Virus record (IMG/VR): IMGVR_UViG_3300020156_000003
Location: 1 to 46,824 of that record
Strand: one strand, 5' to 3'
DNA from: a virus
DNA length: 46,824 nucleotides
Position numbers and translations under genes: made by a program. This document shows, piece by piece, positions 19,758-27,934 of the stretch. Position 1 is the stretch's first letter; each line of letters begins with the position of its first letter. Under the pieces are notes generated by a model. It did not search any database, was not told the DNA's origin, and was given only the letters and a program-made list of their open reading frames with translations.

Positions 19758-19856
19758 CTTGGGACTCCCAAGCCGTTTCTATAAAGTATTTAATACTTAG
19801 AGAAAGTAAATAAGTAATGAAGAAAGTATTTGCGGAAAACGCTTGGGACTCCCAAG
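19758..19856. promoter_or_regulatory. Two CTTGGGACTCCCAAG dyads around an AT-rich promoter
   Basis: Copies at 19758-19772 and 19842-19856 are exact, 84 bp apart. Between them are TATAAA (near 19780) as a possible -10, with TTGGGA in the first dyad as -35 (spacer 15 bp), and AAGTATTTAATACTT (19784-19798), a perfect 7+1+7 dyad. The block lies between the wHTH gene and the terminase genes and holds no supported gene. Confidence 0.6.
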
Positions 19857-19944
19857 CCACGGAACCAGAAGTAGAGGTCTGCGGAGAGGGATTTGACGCC
19901 GGAAAGAAAAGCAACGCGGCTGCCCCGTTCCTTGCGTTAGAAGG

Positions 19945-19988
19945 TAAGTCACGAATGACTTGACAAAGTTGCGGAGATGGAATAAAGT
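19945..19988 (+). promoter_or_regulatory. Strong promoter overlapping dyad
   Basis: Dyad AAGTCACGAATGACTT (19946-19961) overlaps TTGACA (19960-19965); a 17-bp spacer and TAAAGT (19983-19988) follow. Transcription would start near 19995, only ~20 nt before a terminator hairpin. Confidence 0.7.
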
Positions 19989-20011
19989 TCGCCCTAGATT
20001 GTTCCTCCTAC

Positions 20012-20039
20012 GGGCGCCCTCCCTGCGCCCATTTTTTTT
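20012..20039 (+). terminator. Intrinsic terminator just after a promoter
   Basis: GGGCGC (20012-20017) pairs with GCGCCC (20025-20030), followed by A and eight T. It stands between the 19960 promoter and the terminase operon, so terminase transcription would need read-through or antitermination. Confidence 0.8.
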
Positions 20040-20057
20040 GCCTGAAGGAAACATGAA

Positions 20058-20714
20058 GTGACAAAAGCAGCAACGAAAGCGCCGACCGCAAAACGCCTGA
20101 CCCCGAAGCAGTGGGCCGAGGCGGAAGCGCTTTGGGAGTCCGGCGCCGTCACCTACGAAGACCTGCGCAAGAAGTTCGGGCTGGCTCAGTCCTCCTTCGA
20201 GCGCCATTTCAAGAAGAAGGGCATCGTCAAGGGCGCCAAGGCTGCCGCGACCAAGAAGAAGGTTGAGGAAAAGCTGGAAGCCGCGGCGATCGACGAAGCG
20301 ACGGTGCTGGCCGCCCGTATCCGCGAGACGAAAGAGCAGCACTACACGATGGCGAACAACATCGGCAAGCTGATCTGGAGCGAGATCCTGGAGGCCAAGC
20401 GCAACAGCCACCCGATTGCAGTCGCCATGAACAACATCAAGACGCTGCGCGAGGCTGCGGCGTCCCTGGCGATTGTGCGCGCCGAGAAGTGGAGCGTGCT
20501 GGGCCTGGACAAGCCCGACGCCGTGGATCCGGATGAGCTGCCAGAACTGGTGATCTCGGAACTGACGGCCGAGCAGATCGAGGAGCTGCGCCGCCGCGAC
20601 GAAGCCGATCTGGACGACCTGGAGAGCGCGCCGAACCAGAACGCGGTGCAGCCCGACGAGGAGGGCGCCGATCCTGACGAAGACGACGAGAACGACATCG
20701 TCGTGGAGAGCTGA
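20058..20714 (+). CDS. Probable small terminase subunit
   Basis: GTG 20058 is preceded by GAAGGAAAC; the ATG five bases upstream hits a stop after two codons. The 218-residue protein has a basic N-terminus with an HTH-like segment (LTPKQWAEAEALWESGAV, YEDLRKKFGLAQSSFERHF), a long helical oligomerisation region and a very acidic tail. This matches DNA-recognising small terminase subunits, and the gene directly precedes the large subunit. The assignment rests on position and layout. Confidence 0.75.
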   Translation: MTKAATKAPTAKRLTPKQWAEAEALWESGAVTYEDLRKKFGLAQSSFERHFKKKGIVKGAKAAATKKKVEEKLEAAAIDEATVLAARIRETKEQHYTMANNIGKLIWSEILEAKRNSHPIAVAMNNIKTLREAAASLAIVRAEKWSVLGLDKPDAVDPDELPELVISELTAEQIEELRRRDEADLDDLESAPNQNAVQPDEEGADPDEDDENDIVVES

Positions 20715-20716
20715 TC

Positions 20717-21982
20717 ATGGCGATGAAGGCGTCGCTGAAGCTCCATCCCAAGCAGATGCTCGTCTTCCGGTCGCCCAAGCGCTTTCGCGTGGTGGTGGCC
20801 GGTCGCCGTTGGGGCAAGACCGCGCTTTCACGCGTCCTGATCATCACCCGCGCCAAGAAACGCAAGTCGAAGATTTGGTATGTGGCGCCGACCTACAAGA
20901 TGGCAAAGCAGATCATGTGGAACGACCTGCTGGAAGCCATCCCAAAGCGCTGGATCAAGAAGGTCAATGAGACGCGTCTGGAAATCTCGCTGGTCAACGG
21001 CACCATCATCGAGCTGAAGGGCGCCGACAAGGGCGACTCGCTGCGCGGCGTTGGCGTGGACTTCCTCGTCCTTGACGAGTTCCAGGACATCGATCCGGAA
21101 ACCTGGACGAAGGTCTTGCGCCCGACCCTGGCAGACCGCCGCGGCGACGCGATCTTCATCGGCACCCCGAAGGCGTACAACTACCTCTACACGCTCTACA
21201 AATACGGACAGCGCGGCGAAACCTATGTCGATGACAAGGGCAGGACGCGGCGCAATAACTGGGAGAGCTGGCAGTTCCCGACCATCACATCGCCGTTCAT
21301 CCCGATCTCCGAGATTGAGGCTGCGCGCAACGACATGGACGAGAAGTCGTTCAAGCAGGAGTTCGAGGCGTCCTTCGAGACGATGTCCGGCCGCGTCTAC
21401 TACCCGTTCGACCGCAACGATCACGTCGGCCAGTATCCGTTCAACCCGAAGCTGCCGATCTGGGTGGGCATGGACTTCAACATCGACCCGATGTCCACCG
21501 TGATCTTCCAGCCGCAGAAGAACGGCGAGTTGTGGGCGGTGGACGAGATCGTGCTGTTTTCCTCGAACACCGAGGAAATCTGCGAGGAACTGGAGAAGCG
21601 CTACTGGCGCCATCAGGTGCAGATCGTGGTCTACCCCGACCCGGCCGGCGGCCAGCGCCAGCACGCGCGCGGCGAAACCGACCTGGACATCCTGCGCGAG
21701 AAGGGCTTTAAGCGCCTGAAGTTTCGCAAGAAGCATCCTGCGGTGGCCGACCGCGTCAACGCCGTCAACCGGATGCTGCGCGCGGCCGACGGCACCATTC
21801 GCCTGCGTGTGGACGAACGCTGCACGCACTTCATCAACGCCTTGGAGCAGACCATCTACAAGCCTGGCAGCCGCGACGTGGACAAGTCCGGCGGCACCGA
21901 GCACAGCGCCGACGCAGGCGGTTACTGCATCGAGCTGGAATTCCCGGTGCGTAAGGTTGAGATTGGCGGCCTGTCTCGATAG
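20717..21982 (+). CDS. terL: Large terminase subunit (packaging ATPase/nuclease)
   Basis: The 421-residue protein has a Walker A variant GRRWGKT (29-35), Walker B DFLVLDEF (115-122, Asp120-Glu121) and a C-terminal RNase H-like nuclease with acidic residues in GMDFNID (Asp253), YPDPAG (Asp308) and HSADAGGY (Asp399). It pumps DNA into the prohead and cuts concatemers. The length is normal for the family. It begins two bases after the small subunit. A promoter with the dyad follows its stop. Confidence 0.95.
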   Translation: MAMKASLKLHPKQMLVFRSPKRFRVVVAGRRWGKTALSRVLIITRAKKRKSKIWYVAPTYKMAKQIMWNDLLEAIPKRWIKKVNETRLEISLVNGTIIELKGADKGDSLRGVGVDFLVLDEFQDIDPETWTKVLRPTLADRRGDAIFIGTPKAYNYLYTLYKYGQRGETYVDDKGRTRRNNWESWQFPTITSPFIPISEIEAARNDMDEKSFKQEFEASFETMSGRVYYPFDRNDHVGQYPFNPKLPIWVGMDFNIDPMSTVIFQPQKNGELWAVDEIVLFSSNTEEICEELEKRYWRHQVQIVVYPDPAGGQRQHARGETDLDILREKGFKRLKFRKKHPAVADRVNAVNRMLRAADGTIRLRVDERCTHFINALEQTIYKPGSRDVDKSGGTEHSADAGGYCIELEFPVRKVEIGGLSR

Positions 21983-21984
21983 GC

Positions 21985-22013
21985 TTGACATATAAGTCAC
22001 CACTGAGTTACGA
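21985..22013 (+). promoter_or_regulatory. Portal promoter with dyad in spacer
   Basis: TTGACA (21985-21990), 17 bp containing AAGTCACCACTGAG, and TTACGA (22008-22013). The predicted start is near 22020, leaving almost no leader before ATG 22023, which has no Shine-Dalgarno. Confidence 0.6.
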
Positions 22014-22022
22014 TCCAACGCT

Positions 22023-23660
22023 ATGAAAATCCAAAAGCCAGGCAACACCGCCGTCATCGACCCCAAGGACGCCACCGTCACGACGGCGGGCGCGCCTGCT
22101 ACGGACGAGCAAAAGCGGCTCAAGCACCTGATCTCCCGCCGCCACCCGAAATACGCCGACTTCCTGGAGCACTGGAGCTTCCTGGAGCAGACCTACGAGG
22201 GTGGCCGCGAGTGGTTCAAGGATCATATCTTCCGTTACATCAAGGAAGGCGATCAGGAATTCAAGGAGCGGCGTCAGCGGGCCTACCGCTTCAACCACAC
22301 CCGCGAAGTGGTCGACCTCCTGAACAAATACCTGTTCAAGCAGCACATCACCCGCAACGAGACAGACGCTCCCGAAAGCGTCAAACGCTTCTGGGCGCAG
22401 TCCACCAAGAATGGTCTGGGTATCCGCGACTTCGCGCGTCAGGCAAGCAAGAAAGCGTCGGTTGCGGGACGCATCGGCGTGGTGGTCGACAACAATGCCG
22501 CGCCTGGCGCGGTCATCTCCAAGGCTGATGAGAAGAAGGCCGGCGTGCGCACCTACGCCTACATCGTCGGCCCCAAGCAACTGCTGGACTACTCCTTCGA
22601 CGAGAACGGCGAGCTGAATTGGGCGCTGATTCTGGAGTCGGCGCGCGATGACGCCGATCCGATGGAGTCCTCCGGCGACGAGCGCCCGCGCTACCGCCTG
22701 TGGACGAAGACCGACTGGCTGCTGCTGGAGGAGTCCGGCAAGGGCGGCAAGAAACAGGTCAAGATCGTCGGCCGCGGCGCACACAAGCTCGATGAAGTGC
22801 CGGTCATCCTGCACGACAACATCATCTCCGACGAGGATTACATCGTGCCGTCGCTGATCGACGACATCGCCTATCTGGATCGCGCCACCGCGAACTACCT
22901 GTCCAACCTGGACGCGATCATCCAGGATCAGACCTTCTCGCAACTGGCGATGCCGGCGCAGAACGTCATGCCTGGTGATGACAACTACAACACGTTGCTG
23001 AACATGGGCACCAAGCGCGTGTTCCTGTATGACGGTGAGAGCGGCGTGCAGCCGCACTACCTGTCGCCGGATCCGAAGCAGGCGCAGATGATCCTGGCGG
23101 TCATCAACAAGATCATCAACGAGATTTATCACACCGTCGGCCTGGCCGGCGAGCGCACCAAACAGGATAACGCGGTGGGCATCGACAACAGCTCCGGCGT
23201 CGCCAAAGCCTACGATTTCGAGCGCGTCAACGCCCTCCTGCAAGCGAAAGCGGACAGCCTGGAAGCGTTCGAGAACAAGTTGGCGCGGCTGGTTGCGAAG
23301 TGGAACGGCGAGGACGGCAAGATCACAAAGGATCTCGTTACCTATCCGGACGACTTCGACACCCGCGGCCTGTATGACGAGTTCGACATTGCCGCCCGTC
23401 TGATGCTGGTGCAGGCGCCCGACGCAGTGCGTCGTCATCAGATGGAGACGGTGATCGACAAGCTGTTCCCACAACTGGCGGAAGACCTGAAGAAGACCAT
23501 GCTGGATGAACTTAAGGGCTGGCCGATCGACCCGATCGAGCAGGCCGCCGAGATGGCGAAGGCCACCGCGGTGGCGGCGCCCAAGGCGGGTGACCAACCC
23601 GCGAAGTCGCCGGCAGGGCAGGGGTCGGTAAAGAAGGACACGCCGGCCAAGAAAGATTAA
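22023..23660 (+). CDS. Portal protein
   Basis: The 545-residue product follows the large terminase and precedes the scaffold and capsid genes, the standard portal position and size. It has an aromatic N-terminal region (YADFLEHWSFLEQTYEGG), IVGPKQLLDYSFDENGELNW, DIAYLDRATANYLSNLDAII and a long helical C-terminal crown (FERVNALLQAKADSLEAFEN). It forms the dodecameric DNA channel at one capsid vertex. The C-terminal tail is Lys/Ala/Pro-rich. No maturation motif is seen. Confidence 0.88.
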   Translation: MKIQKPGNTAVIDPKDATVTTAGAPATDEQKRLKHLISRRHPKYADFLEHWSFLEQTYEGGREWFKDHIFRYIKEGDQEFKERRQRAYRFNHTREVVDLLNKYLFKQHITRNETDAPESVKRFWAQSTKNGLGIRDFARQASKKASVAGRIGVVVDNNAAPGAVISKADEKKAGVRTYAYIVGPKQLLDYSFDENGELNWALILESARDDADPMESSGDERPRYRLWTKTDWLLLEESGKGGKKQVKIVGRGAHKLDEVPVILHDNIISDEDYIVPSLIDDIAYLDRATANYLSNLDAIIQDQTFSQLAMPAQNVMPGDDNYNTLLNMGTKRVFLYDGESGVQPHYLSPDPKQAQMILAVINKIINEIYHTVGLAGERTKQDNAVGIDNSSGVAKAYDFERVNALLQAKADSLEAFENKLARLVAKWNGEDGKITKDLVTYPDDFDTRGLYDEFDIAARLMLVQAPDAVRRHQMETVIDKLFPQLAEDLKKTMLDELKGWPIDPIEQAAEMAKATAVAAPKAGDQPAKSPAGQGSVKKDTPAKKD

Positions 23661-23667
23661 CCAACCC

Positions 23668-23694
23668 GCCCGCCCAGAGAACCGGCGGGCATTT
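23668..23694 (+). terminator. Intrinsic terminator after portal gene
   Basis: GCCCGCC (23668-23674) pairs with GGCGGGC (23684-23690), then ATTT. It probably attenuates transcription between the portal and scaffold genes. Confidence 0.65.
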
Positions 23695-23733
23695 CAACTC
23701 TGATGACCAAGAGAATGGTCGGAAAGGCAAGCG

Positions 23734-24603
23734 ATGCATAAGTGGTGGATGTTCAAGATGAATTCCTGGGGTCTGCAAGATCAAGCCAAGGGCGATGGCG
23801 ACCCCGGCGGCTCCGGCGGTGGTGGCGGTGGCGGTGATGACGACGCGGCAGCCAAGGCCAAAGCGGAAGCTGAAGCGGCGGCCGCAGCCGCGGCAGCCAA
23901 GAAGCCGACCGACGAGGAGGCCAAGCTGCTCAAGGAAGTGATGCAGAAGAAGGAGGCGCTGCAAAAGACGCAGGCCGACCTGACCGCGGCACAGGAGCGC
24001 CTGAAGGAATTCGACGGCATCGATCCGGCCGAGATCAAGAAGCTGCTCCAGGCGCAGAAGGACGCCGAAACCGCGCAGCTCGAAGCCAAGGGCGAATACG
24101 AGCGCGTCAAGCAGCGCATGGCCGAAGAACACGCCAACCAGACCAAGTCGCTCCAGGAGCAGATCGACGCCCTGAAGGCCCAGCTCGGCCAGAAGGACGG
24201 CGCCATCAATGAATTGTCCATTGGTGCGCAGTTTGCTCAATCGACCTTCATTGCCGAGGAGCTGACGCTGACCCCGTCCAAGGCGCGCGTGGTCTACGGC
24301 GAGCACTTCGATGTGGTTGACGGCAAGGTCGTTGCGTTTGACAAGCCGCGCGGCGCCACCAACCGCACCGCGCTGGTTGACCAGTACGGCAACAACGTTG
24401 GCTTCGACGAGGCGCTGCGCAAGATCGTGGACGCCGACCCCGACAAGGACGCTCTGTTGCGCAGCAAGGTCAAACCCGGCGCCGGCAGTGACAGCAAGAA
24501 GGCCGATCCGAAGCCCAAGCAGGAGATTGCGGACACGTCCACTGGCAAGATCGCCAACGGTCTGAAGTCGCTGAACCTGCTGAACACTGGCAAGATCGCT
24601 TAA
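23734..24603 (+). CDS. Scaffold protein
   Basis: The 289-residue product starts at ATG 23734 behind GGAAAGG. It has a Gly/Ala-rich N-terminal region, then a long coiled coil (KLLKEVMQKKEALQKTQADL through DALKAQLGQKDGAINEL) and a C-terminal segment containing LTLTPSKARVVYGEHFDVVD. This is the usual design of internal scaffolds, and it directly precedes the capsid gene. No protease domain is apparent. Confidence 0.8.
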   Translation: MHKWWMFKMNSWGLQDQAKGDGDPGGSGGGGGGGDDDAAAKAKAEAEAAAAAAAAKKPTDEEAKLLKEVMQKKEALQKTQADLTAAQERLKEFDGIDPAEIKKLLQAQKDAETAQLEAKGEYERVKQRMAEEHANQTKSLQEQIDALKAQLGQKDGAINELSIGAQFAQSTFIAEELTLTPSKARVVYGEHFDVVDGKVVAFDKPRGATNRTALVDQYGNNVGFDEALRKIVDADPDKDALLRSKVKPGAGSDSKKADPKPKQEIADTSTGKIANGLKSLNLLNTGKIA

Positions 24604-24614
24604 CGGCGTCACAT

Positions 24615-24674
24615 AAGTCACTGGTGACTTGACAGTAGCCAAAAAATCGGTTATTGTTCCGTCATCGGTGACTT
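24615..24674 (+). promoter_or_regulatory. Capsid promoter with two dyads
   Basis: Dyad 1 AAGTCACTGGTGACTT (24615-24630) overlaps TTGACA (24629-24634). A 17-bp spacer leads to TATTGT (24652-24657). Dyad 2, CCGTCATCGGTGACTT (24659-24674), covers the start region. Two sites fit tight control of the most abundant protein. A ~120-nt leader follows with no gene. Confidence 0.7.
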
Positions 24675-24793
24675 AGAGCGACTTAGGCTCCGAACAACTC
24701 TTTAACCAAGAGTGGGTATTGCCTAAGTCGACACCTGATACGCGACTAGGCGGCACCAACTCCATTCGTGCATTTTCTGAAAGGAATTGAGCA

Positions 24794-25705
24794 ATGCCTC
24801 TGTTGCGACAAGAAGCTGAACACCTGTCGAACAACCAGCTCATTGCTGGCGTAATCGACGAAATCATCGACCGCGATGATCTCTTTGCCATCCTGCCGTT
24901 CGTGAAAACCGAAGGCAAGGCATATGTCTACAACCGTGAAGATTCCCTGGGTGGCGTCGACTGGCTGGATCCGAACGATCCGATCAACGAGTCCGCCGCT
25001 ACGTTCACCGAGCATGTCGCCAAGCTGCGCATTCTCGCTGGTGACGTGGACATCGACAAGTTCCTGGCGCAGACCATGAGCGACACCAACGACCAGATGG
25101 CGATCCAGATCGCCAAGAAGGCGAAGGTGATCGGCCGTGCGTTCCACCAGGCGCTCGCGACCGGCGACTCGACTGCCAACCCCAAGCAATTCGACGGCCT
25201 GGCGAAGATCGCATCGACCCTCGGCGCGACCCAACAAGTGTCTGCCGGCACCAACGGTAACGCACTGACCCTGACCATGCTGGACGAACTCGTTGACGCT
25301 GTGCCGAACGGCGCCGACGTGATCGTGATGCGTCGTGGCACCATCCGCGCGTATCGCGCGCTCCTGCGCGCTACCTACGGCACCGACGCTGTCATGCAGC
25401 AGCTCGAAAACTTCGGTCGTCCGATGCTGACTCACAACGGCATCCCGATCATCATGAACGAGTTCCTGGCTGGCAACGAAGTCAAGGGCAGCAACGCCAA
25501 CACCGCTTCGGTCTACGCTCTGCGTCTGAACGAAATGGACGGTCTGCATGGCCTGTATGGCGGCGACAACGCCGGCATCGTGGTCGAGAACATCGGCACG
25601 GTGCAAAACAAGGACGCGACCCGCATCCGTCTGAAGTGGTACTCCGGCCTCGCGCTGAAGTCCACTCGCTCGGTGGCTCGTCTGTCCGGCGTGACCAACA
25701 TCTAA
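24794..25705 (+). CDS. Major capsid protein
   Basis: The 303-residue product has a strong ribosome site (GAAAGGAATTGAG). Features are ELSNNQL-like N-terminus (EAEHLSNNQLIAGVIDEIID), the central ADVIVMRRGTIRAYRALLRA and the C-terminal LKWYSGLALKSTRSVARLSG, as in HK97-fold capsid proteins that recognise a repetitive shell contact. There is no N-terminal delta domain, consistent with the separate scaffold. It has its own two-dyad promoter and a downstream terminator. Confidence 0.88.
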   Translation: MPLLRQEAEHLSNNQLIAGVIDEIIDRDDLFAILPFVKTEGKAYVYNREDSLGGVDWLDPNDPINESAATFTEHVAKLRILAGDVDIDKFLAQTMSDTNDQMAIQIAKKAKVIGRAFHQALATGDSTANPKQFDGLAKIASTLGATQQVSAGTNGNALTLTMLDELVDAVPNGADVIVMRRGTIRAYRALLRATYGTDAVMQQLENFGRPMLTHNGIPIIMNEFLAGNEVKGSNANTASVYALRLNEMDGLHGLYGGDNAGIVVENIGTVQNKDATRIRLKWYSGLALKSTRSVARLSGVTNI

Positions 25706-25706
25706 A

Positions 25707-25761
25707 CCTTGCGACTCAGTCACAAGTGACTTAGAATAGAGGCGGGCTTCGGCCCGCCTTT
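25707..25761 (+). promoter_or_regulatory. Promoter-dyad cassette fused to a terminator
   Basis: TTGCGA (25707-25712), a 17-bp spacer consisting of CTCAGTCACAAGTGACT, and TAGAAT (25730-25735). The predicted start (~25742) falls inside the 5' arm of the following terminator, so new transcripts would lack that arm and escape it. The same 29-bp cassette recurs at 30060. Confidence 0.75.
25739..25761 (+). terminator. Intrinsic terminator after capsid gene
   Basis: GGCGGGC-TTCG-GCCCGCC followed by TTTTT. It ends transcripts from the capsid promoter. Confidence 0.9.
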
Positions 25762-25781
25762 TTCATATCTGAAAGGAAAAC

Positions 25782-25976
25782 ATGAAGCTCAAGATTGTGC
25801 AGGCCGGCTATGAAAACTTCACCGGCGAAATGGGCCATATCGAGTTCAAGGACGGCGTGTCGGTGCTGGACGTGCATCCCGATTTTGCCCGCGCCATCGG
25901 CACCATCGTCCAGGTGGAGCAGGTCGTCGAGGCAGTCGAGGCGGTCGAGCAAACCGAAGAAGCCGACGAGGAGTAA
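25782..25976 (+). CDS. Small head-region protein, N-terminal paralogue of next gene
   Basis: The 64-residue product (ribosome site GAAAGGAAAAC) begins MKLKIVQAGYENFTGEMGHI and has IEFKDGVSVLDVHP. This parallels MRLKLTQPGFETYSGQMGVI and INFTDGLSDNHVRP in the next gene. A valine/glutamate-rich tail follows (VEQVVEAVEAVEQTEEADEE). Its place right after the capsid gene suggests a head-associated or decoration role, but no family is recognised. Confidence 0.65.
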   Translation: MKLKIVQAGYENFTGEMGHIEFKDGVSVLDVHPDFARAIGTIVQVEQVVEAVEAVEQTEEADEE

Positions 25977-25979
25977 TCC

Positions 25980-26456
25980 ATGCGCTTGAAGCTGACTCAA
26001 CCAGGCTTTGAAACCTACTCCGGACAGATGGGCGTGATTAACTTCACCGACGGCCTGTCCGACAACCATGTGCGCCCGCAGGATGCGATCCGCATGGCGG
26101 CCACCATGCTGTGCGAGTGGGAAGACGGTACGCCGGCCAATGTCGCGCAGGCCATCATCGACAACGCGCACACCGCGGCCACCGTCGAGGTTTTCAACGA
26201 GCTGACCGCCGACGCCGCGATCCGCGCGCAGCAGGCTGAAGCCAACGGCCAGAGCGACGCGCCGGCCACGCCGACGCCGGAGTGGGGCACGCTCGGGCAG
26301 ACCGTCGTCTACACGCAGGCGGAACTCGAAGCGATCGCCGACAAGGATGGCATCAAGGGCCTGCGCGCAATCGCGACGCCGCTGAACGTGCGCGGCAACT
26401 CGATCAACGAGCTGATCCGCGGCATTGTCGCGGCCAACGCCGTGACCAAGGAGTAA
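25980..26456 (+). CDS. Head-region protein, 158 aa
   Basis: The first ~45 residues are paralogous to the preceding 64-aa product. The remainder is alanine-rich helix followed by a small domain, VVYTQAELEAIADKDGIKGL and NVRGNSINELIRGIV, which reads like a helix-extension-helix (LEM/SAP-like) binding module. ATG 25980 is four bases after the previous stop. A role at the head or connector is inferred from position. Confidence 0.65.
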   Translation: MRLKLTQPGFETYSGQMGVINFTDGLSDNHVRPQDAIRMAATMLCEWEDGTPANVAQAIIDNAHTAATVEVFNELTADAAIRAQQAEANGQSDAPATPTPEWGTLGQTVVYTQAELEAIADKDGIKGLRAIATPLNVRGNSINELIRGIVAANAVTKE

Positions 26457-26459
26457 GCA

Positions 26460-27290
26460 ATGGACGTTTTTCTCGCAGGCACCAATGTCACGCTCGTTGT
26501 GCCGCTGACCGACCGCAACGGCAACCCGTTGACGGTGTCGGCGATCGAATATCGCGTGATTGACCAGGACGGCGCGGAAGTGCTGCCTCGGGCATCCTTG
26601 ACTGGCTTTGCATCGGGCGACGCATCGGCGTCGGTCGCGGTGCCTGCCGAGAAAAACACCCTGGCTGAAGGCGTCCTGCGTGCGATGCGCACCGTGGAGC
26701 TGTATTGCACCGTGGCCGGCAATCAGATGATGCTGCACGGCCATTACGTAATCGAGACGGCAAACGTGCTGGTGGCGGGCGTCAACTCGTTCCAGAACTA
26801 CGCGCAGGCCGAGTTCACCGCACTGTCGATCCCCGGCATCCCTGGCTGGACGACAGCGCCCGAGGCTGACCGCATTGTTGCGCTGATCGAGGCCAGGCGC
26901 CGGATCCTGAAGCTGTCGTTCACCGCGCTCGCCGATACGCGCGATCAGTCCAGCCTGTTCTATGTGGCCGAGGGCAGCTACAAGACCAGCGTACCCGGCG
27001 GCATCATGGGGCTGGCCGGCGACATGGAGGAGTTAAGCGAGGCGCAGTTCAACGCGCTGCCGCCGCGCTTTCTCGAAGCGCTACGCCTGGCGCAAGTGGC
27101 CGAGGCGGACGCGATCCTCAACGGCGACCCCATCGAGCAGCGGCGCCAGAAGGGCTTGATCCTGGACGCCATCGGCGAATCCCGCCAGATGTTTCGAGAC
27201 GGAAAGCCGCTGGAGCTGCCGGTGTCCAAGCGCGCACTCGGCTACCTGGCGAAATACACGACCTTCAACAAGCGGATCGGGCGGGGCTGA
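26460..27290 (+). CDS. Head-tail connector-region protein with Ig-like N-terminus
   Basis: The 276-residue protein begins with a strand-rich ~100-residue domain (VFLAGTNVTLVVPLTDRNGN, SAIEYRVIDQDGAEV), resembling a bacterial Ig-like fold. The second part is helical (EADRIVALIEARRRILKLSF, RFLEALRLAQVAEADAIL, QRRQKGLILDAIGESRQMF), as in gp6-type adaptor proteins. Position between capsid and tail genes supports a connector role; an exact match is uncertain. Confidence 0.6.
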   Translation: MDVFLAGTNVTLVVPLTDRNGNPLTVSAIEYRVIDQDGAEVLPRASLTGFASGDASASVAVPAEKNTLAEGVLRAMRTVELYCTVAGNQMMLHGHYVIETANVLVAGVNSFQNYAQAEFTALSIPGIPGWTTAPEADRIVALIEARRRILKLSFTALADTRDQSSLFYVAEGSYKTSVPGGIMGLAGDMEELSEAQFNALPPRFLEALRLAQVAEADAILNGDPIEQRRQKGLILDAIGESRQMFRDGKPLELPVSKRALGYLAKYTTFNKRIGRG

Positions 27291-27934
27291 TGGACTTTGA
27301 ACTGTATGCCTCGGAAACGGCAGTCGACTACGCGGGCTTTGCGGCCGGTTTGACTGCGCGCTACTTGACGGTGCGCGCCGGCCGCGAGATCACCCCGAGC
27401 GCAGTGCATGAGTTGCGCATGAGTGGGCTGGCCGCGGTCGTATCGTTCGTCAGCCGTGCCAGCGAGCGCGCAGACCGATACCTGTATAACCTCACCAATG
27501 GCGACGCCCTGATTGCGCGTGAGCGTCACGTCAACGAGTTGCGCAGCATCGCAGTCGGGAACGCGAACGATCTCGCGACCCGGCTCATGGCCGGCACCCC
27601 GCGGCTGGCGTCGTTGCTCAACCGTGAGGCTGGCGCCATCGGGCAACTGCTGGCGGCCAAGGTTGAGACGGTCGAGCTGACCGCGACCGACCGCTCCGGA
27701 CGCCGCTGGCCGGCGGACAAGCTGGTCGCGCTGGTGGCGCGCGAGTTCGCCTATAACGCATTCATCGATCAACAGCTCGCCACCATCGGCACGGACATGG
27801 TCGAGGTCATCCATCCGGATCCCAGCCACGCCCACAACGGTGTGAAGCTTTACAAGCATGAGTTGGGCGCCTACCGGCGCGCTATCTTCCATCCGAATTC
27901 CCAGGCACAAGTGAGGGCGTATGTTCCTGCCTAA
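27290..27934 (+). CDS. Possible minor head protein
   Basis: This 214-residue protein (TGATG overlap with the gene before) is helical for most of its length, then has VEVIHPDPSHAHNG and ends RAIFHPNSQAQVRAYVPA. The closing HPN...AYVP pattern recalls the C-terminus of Mu F-like minor head proteins, but the usual Cys residues are absent and the protein is short. The connector region makes a head-assembly role plausible. It overlaps the next gene by 14 bp. Confidence 0.5.
   Translation: MDFELYASETAVDYAGFAAGLTARYLTVRAGREITPSAVHELRMSGLAAVVSFVSRASERADRYLYNLTNGDALIARERHVNELRSIAVGNANDLATRLMAGTPRLASLLNREAGAIGQLLAAKVETVELTATDRSGRRWPADKLVALVAREFAYNAFIDQQLATIGTDMVEVIHPDPSHAHNGVKLYKHELGAYRRAIFHPNSQAQVRAYVPA

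Noticed and set aside
20828-22123. 431-codon minus-strand frame opposite the large terminase
   Set aside because: The plus-strand motifs are decisive; the antisense frame also crosses the portal promoter.
22008-23597. 529-codon minus-strand frame opposite the portal gene
   Set aside because: Shadow of a well-supported portal gene; composition typical of antisense reading.
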